Shown: positions 23,404 to 24,144 of the stretch, in pieces
Numbering within the stretch: the first letter of the stretch is position 1
Layout: the number at the start of each line of letters is the position of its first letter
Origin: Bin87 sp034421995
GTDB taxonomy: Bacteria; Chloroflexota; Dehalococcoidia; Lucifugimonadales; UBA3495
Direction of reading: 5' to 3'
Length of the DNA stretch: 24,144 nucleotides
Assembly: GCA_034421995.1 (NCBI GenBank)
Contig: DAOUJY010000140.1
Span: forward strand, 1 to 24,144
Position numbers and translations under genes: made by a program
The notes under the pieces: generated by a model
Databases searched by the model: none
What the model was told of the DNA's origin: nothing
What the model saw: the letters and a program-made list of their open reading frames with translations, nothing else

Positions 23404-23423
23404 GACCAGCAGATCCCGGTGTC

Positions 23424-23438
23424 CGCCGGCCACCGGCG
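23424..23438. terminator. GC-rich hairpin between convergent genes
   Basis: CGCCGG-CCA-CCGGCG is a perfect 6-bp stem with a 3-base loop, lying between the PlsY-like gene and the convergent PaREP1-like gene. There is no T-run on either side. It may assist termination from either direction. Confidence 0.35.
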
Positions 23439-23528
23439 CCGAGAAATTATAAGTACTGTACCGGACCGGAGCCGCGCTTCGGCATGGTGGGTCTACCTAT
23501 ACGCCGGCTAGCAGCTCCAGCTTGCTGA

Positions 23529-23852
23529 TCAGCAGGTCGATCTTTCCAGGGCCTCGGCCACGTCGGCAGCGGCATACTCGTCCTCGTAGAAATTGCCGTG
23601 GAGCGAGTCGGCCACCATGTAAAACGTGAAGACGTCGCCGTCGCCCAACTCGGAACGGAGACGGCTGGCCACACGGGACAGGTGGCGATGCTTGCCATGG
23701 TCCCAGCCGCGATCTTCGGCGATGGCCTTGAGTATCTGCGCAGCAGCGCCCCAGCCCTTCTCGGAGGCCTGGCGGACGTCACCGCTGGCGAGTTCGGCCC
23801 TGGCTTGGGCCAAGAGATGGTGACTGTCTTCGCGGTACTTCTGGGTGGACAT
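23529..23852 (-). CDS. PaREP1/HEPN-type small protein, apparent frameshift near the C-terminus
   Basis: A 107-residue protein as read. The start is ATG 23852 with GAGGG just upstream; the frame to 23876 adds only eight unlikely residues. The core SGDVRQASEKGWGAAAQILKAIAE, followed by GWDHGKHRHL, is the PaREP1/HEPN helical pattern; the family is associated with nucleotidyltransferase partners or RNA cleavage. The reading ends ALERSTC and stop, but shifting one base at the AAA run 23543-23545 gives ALEKIDLLISKLELLAGV with a stop at 23497-23499. That is a natural amphipathic family-like ending. A lost A, or an assembly error, is therefore likely, and the intact gene would span 23497-23852. No nucleotidyltransferase gene is adjacent. 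Confidence 0.75.
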   Translation of the reverse strand: MSTQKYREDSHHLLAQARAELASGDVRQASEKGWGAAAQILKAIAEDRGWDHGKHRHLSRVASRLRSELGDGDVFTFYMVADSLHGNFYEDEYAAADVAEALERSTC

Positions 23853-23971
23853 GATCCCTCGCTTACAAGATACCACGTGTGTGTGAATTTACGCGGTCAT
23901 TGACTCGGCTTTTGCGGGTTGACTCCAGTAGGGGGCAGAATCGTACGCTAAGTCCACTATCGGCGCTTTGG

Positions 23972-23991
23972 TCACCGGTATTCGCCGGTGA
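23972..23991. repeat. perfect inverted repeat in the PaREP1/Hen1 divergent region
   Basis: TCACCGG-TATTCG-CCGGTGA: 7-bp exact arms with a 6-base loop, in the 261-base gap between the minus-strand PaREP1-like start and the plus-strand gene at 24114. A second exact palindrome, GTGGGCCCAC, lies at 23999-24008. Either could be an operator or the terminator of an unseen transcript. Confidence 0.4.
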
Positions 23992-24113
23992 GCGGGATGT
24001 GGGCCCACCCAGGGCGTGAGATGTGGGCAGCAACTCGGGCTCGACCGTCAGGCCGGCATGTTACGGGTTAAGTACCTTGTGCGCCGGTCGCGGCGTGCCG
24101 TACCATTGAAGAT

Positions 24114-24144
24114 ATGCTGCTCACCGTTTCCACCACGCATCGGC
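24114..24144 (+). CDS. hen1: start of probable 3'-terminal RNA ribose 2'-O-methyltransferase Hen1 (cut by right edge)
   Basis: Only ten codons are present, reading MLLTVSTTHR. From memory, bacterial Hen1 proteins begin with MLLT, a short hydrophobic or Thr-rich stretch and THxPATDLGYLLHKHP, and this start fits well. Hen1 methylates the 2'-OH of 3' ends of RNA repaired by Pnkp, protecting the joint from recutting by ribotoxins. No strong Shine-Dalgarno is visible, only GAAG before the ATG. Ten residues cannot prove the family, so the call is tentative and depends on sequence to the right. Confidence 0.5.
   Translation, partial: MLLTVSTTHR

Noticed and set aside
1..24144. CRISPR array, tRNA, rRNA, transposase or attachment site
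   Set aside because: I looked for regularly spaced repeats, cloverleaf-like arms ending in CCA, rRNA-like conserved stretches and transposase motifs, and saw none.

Overview
The window is a GC-rich bacterial segment with strong AAGGAGG-type ribosome binding sites, ATGA and GTGA start/stop overlaps, and protein types common in Chloroflexota and related soil or marine lineages: a membrane-anchored XRE-TPR regulator, a kinase fused to an OmpR-type output domain, PaREP1/HEPN and Phd-VapC. Chloroflexota is my best guess, but nothing here (no rRNA, no core marker) proves it. I see no tRNA, rRNA, CRISPR array, transposase or phage gene.

Layout. (1) 1-2010, all minus strand: a small unknown protein (1636-2010), a Phd-VapC toxin-antitoxin pair (1462-793), a small four-cysteine protein (716-417) and the start of a large DEAD/DEAH helicase that leaves the window at the left edge. 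(2) 2049-2709: about 660 bases with no convincing gene but with inverted repeats nearby. (3) 2710-10836, the alpha-2-macroglobulin locus: a minus-strand XRE / transmembrane / TPR regulator is divergent from a two-gene plus-strand operon encoding a YfbK-like von Willebrand A lipoprotein and a 1441-residue alpha-2-macroglobulin. The latter has an intact thioester motif, a receptor-binding-like C-terminus and, at the bait-region position, a transmembrane hairpin ending in a perfect internal lipobox. (4) 10954-14462, minus strand: a small GHKL ATPase and a soluble GAF-PAS-histidine kinase-receiver-winged helix protein. (5) 14672-23323, plus strand: a fatty acid desaturase, then a translationally coupled five-gene operon (two B12-type radical SAM enzymes, two GNAT-like proteins, a GH3-type acid-amido synthetase), then a PlsY-like acyltransferase. 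(6) 23497-24144: a minus-strand PaREP1/HEPN-type small protein that appears frameshifted near its end, and the first ten codons of what looks like the RNA 2'-O-methyltransferase Hen1 at the right edge.

How it may work together. The alpha-2-macroglobulin locus looks like a surface protease-trapping or adhesion module under a dedicated one-protein transmembrane regulator. Its most unusual point is that the macroglobulin may be cut by signal peptidase II inside its own bait region, giving two lipid-anchored chains. The second candidate system is the lipid-like operon: radical SAM chemistry, acyl transfer and ATP-dependent amide formation next to a desaturase and an acyl-phosphate:glycerol-3-phosphate acyltransferase homologue, but without any PKS, NRPS or carrier protein. 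This suggests an uncharacterised modified lipid or acyl-amide. Both functional readings are inference; the gene order, overlaps and motifs are read directly.
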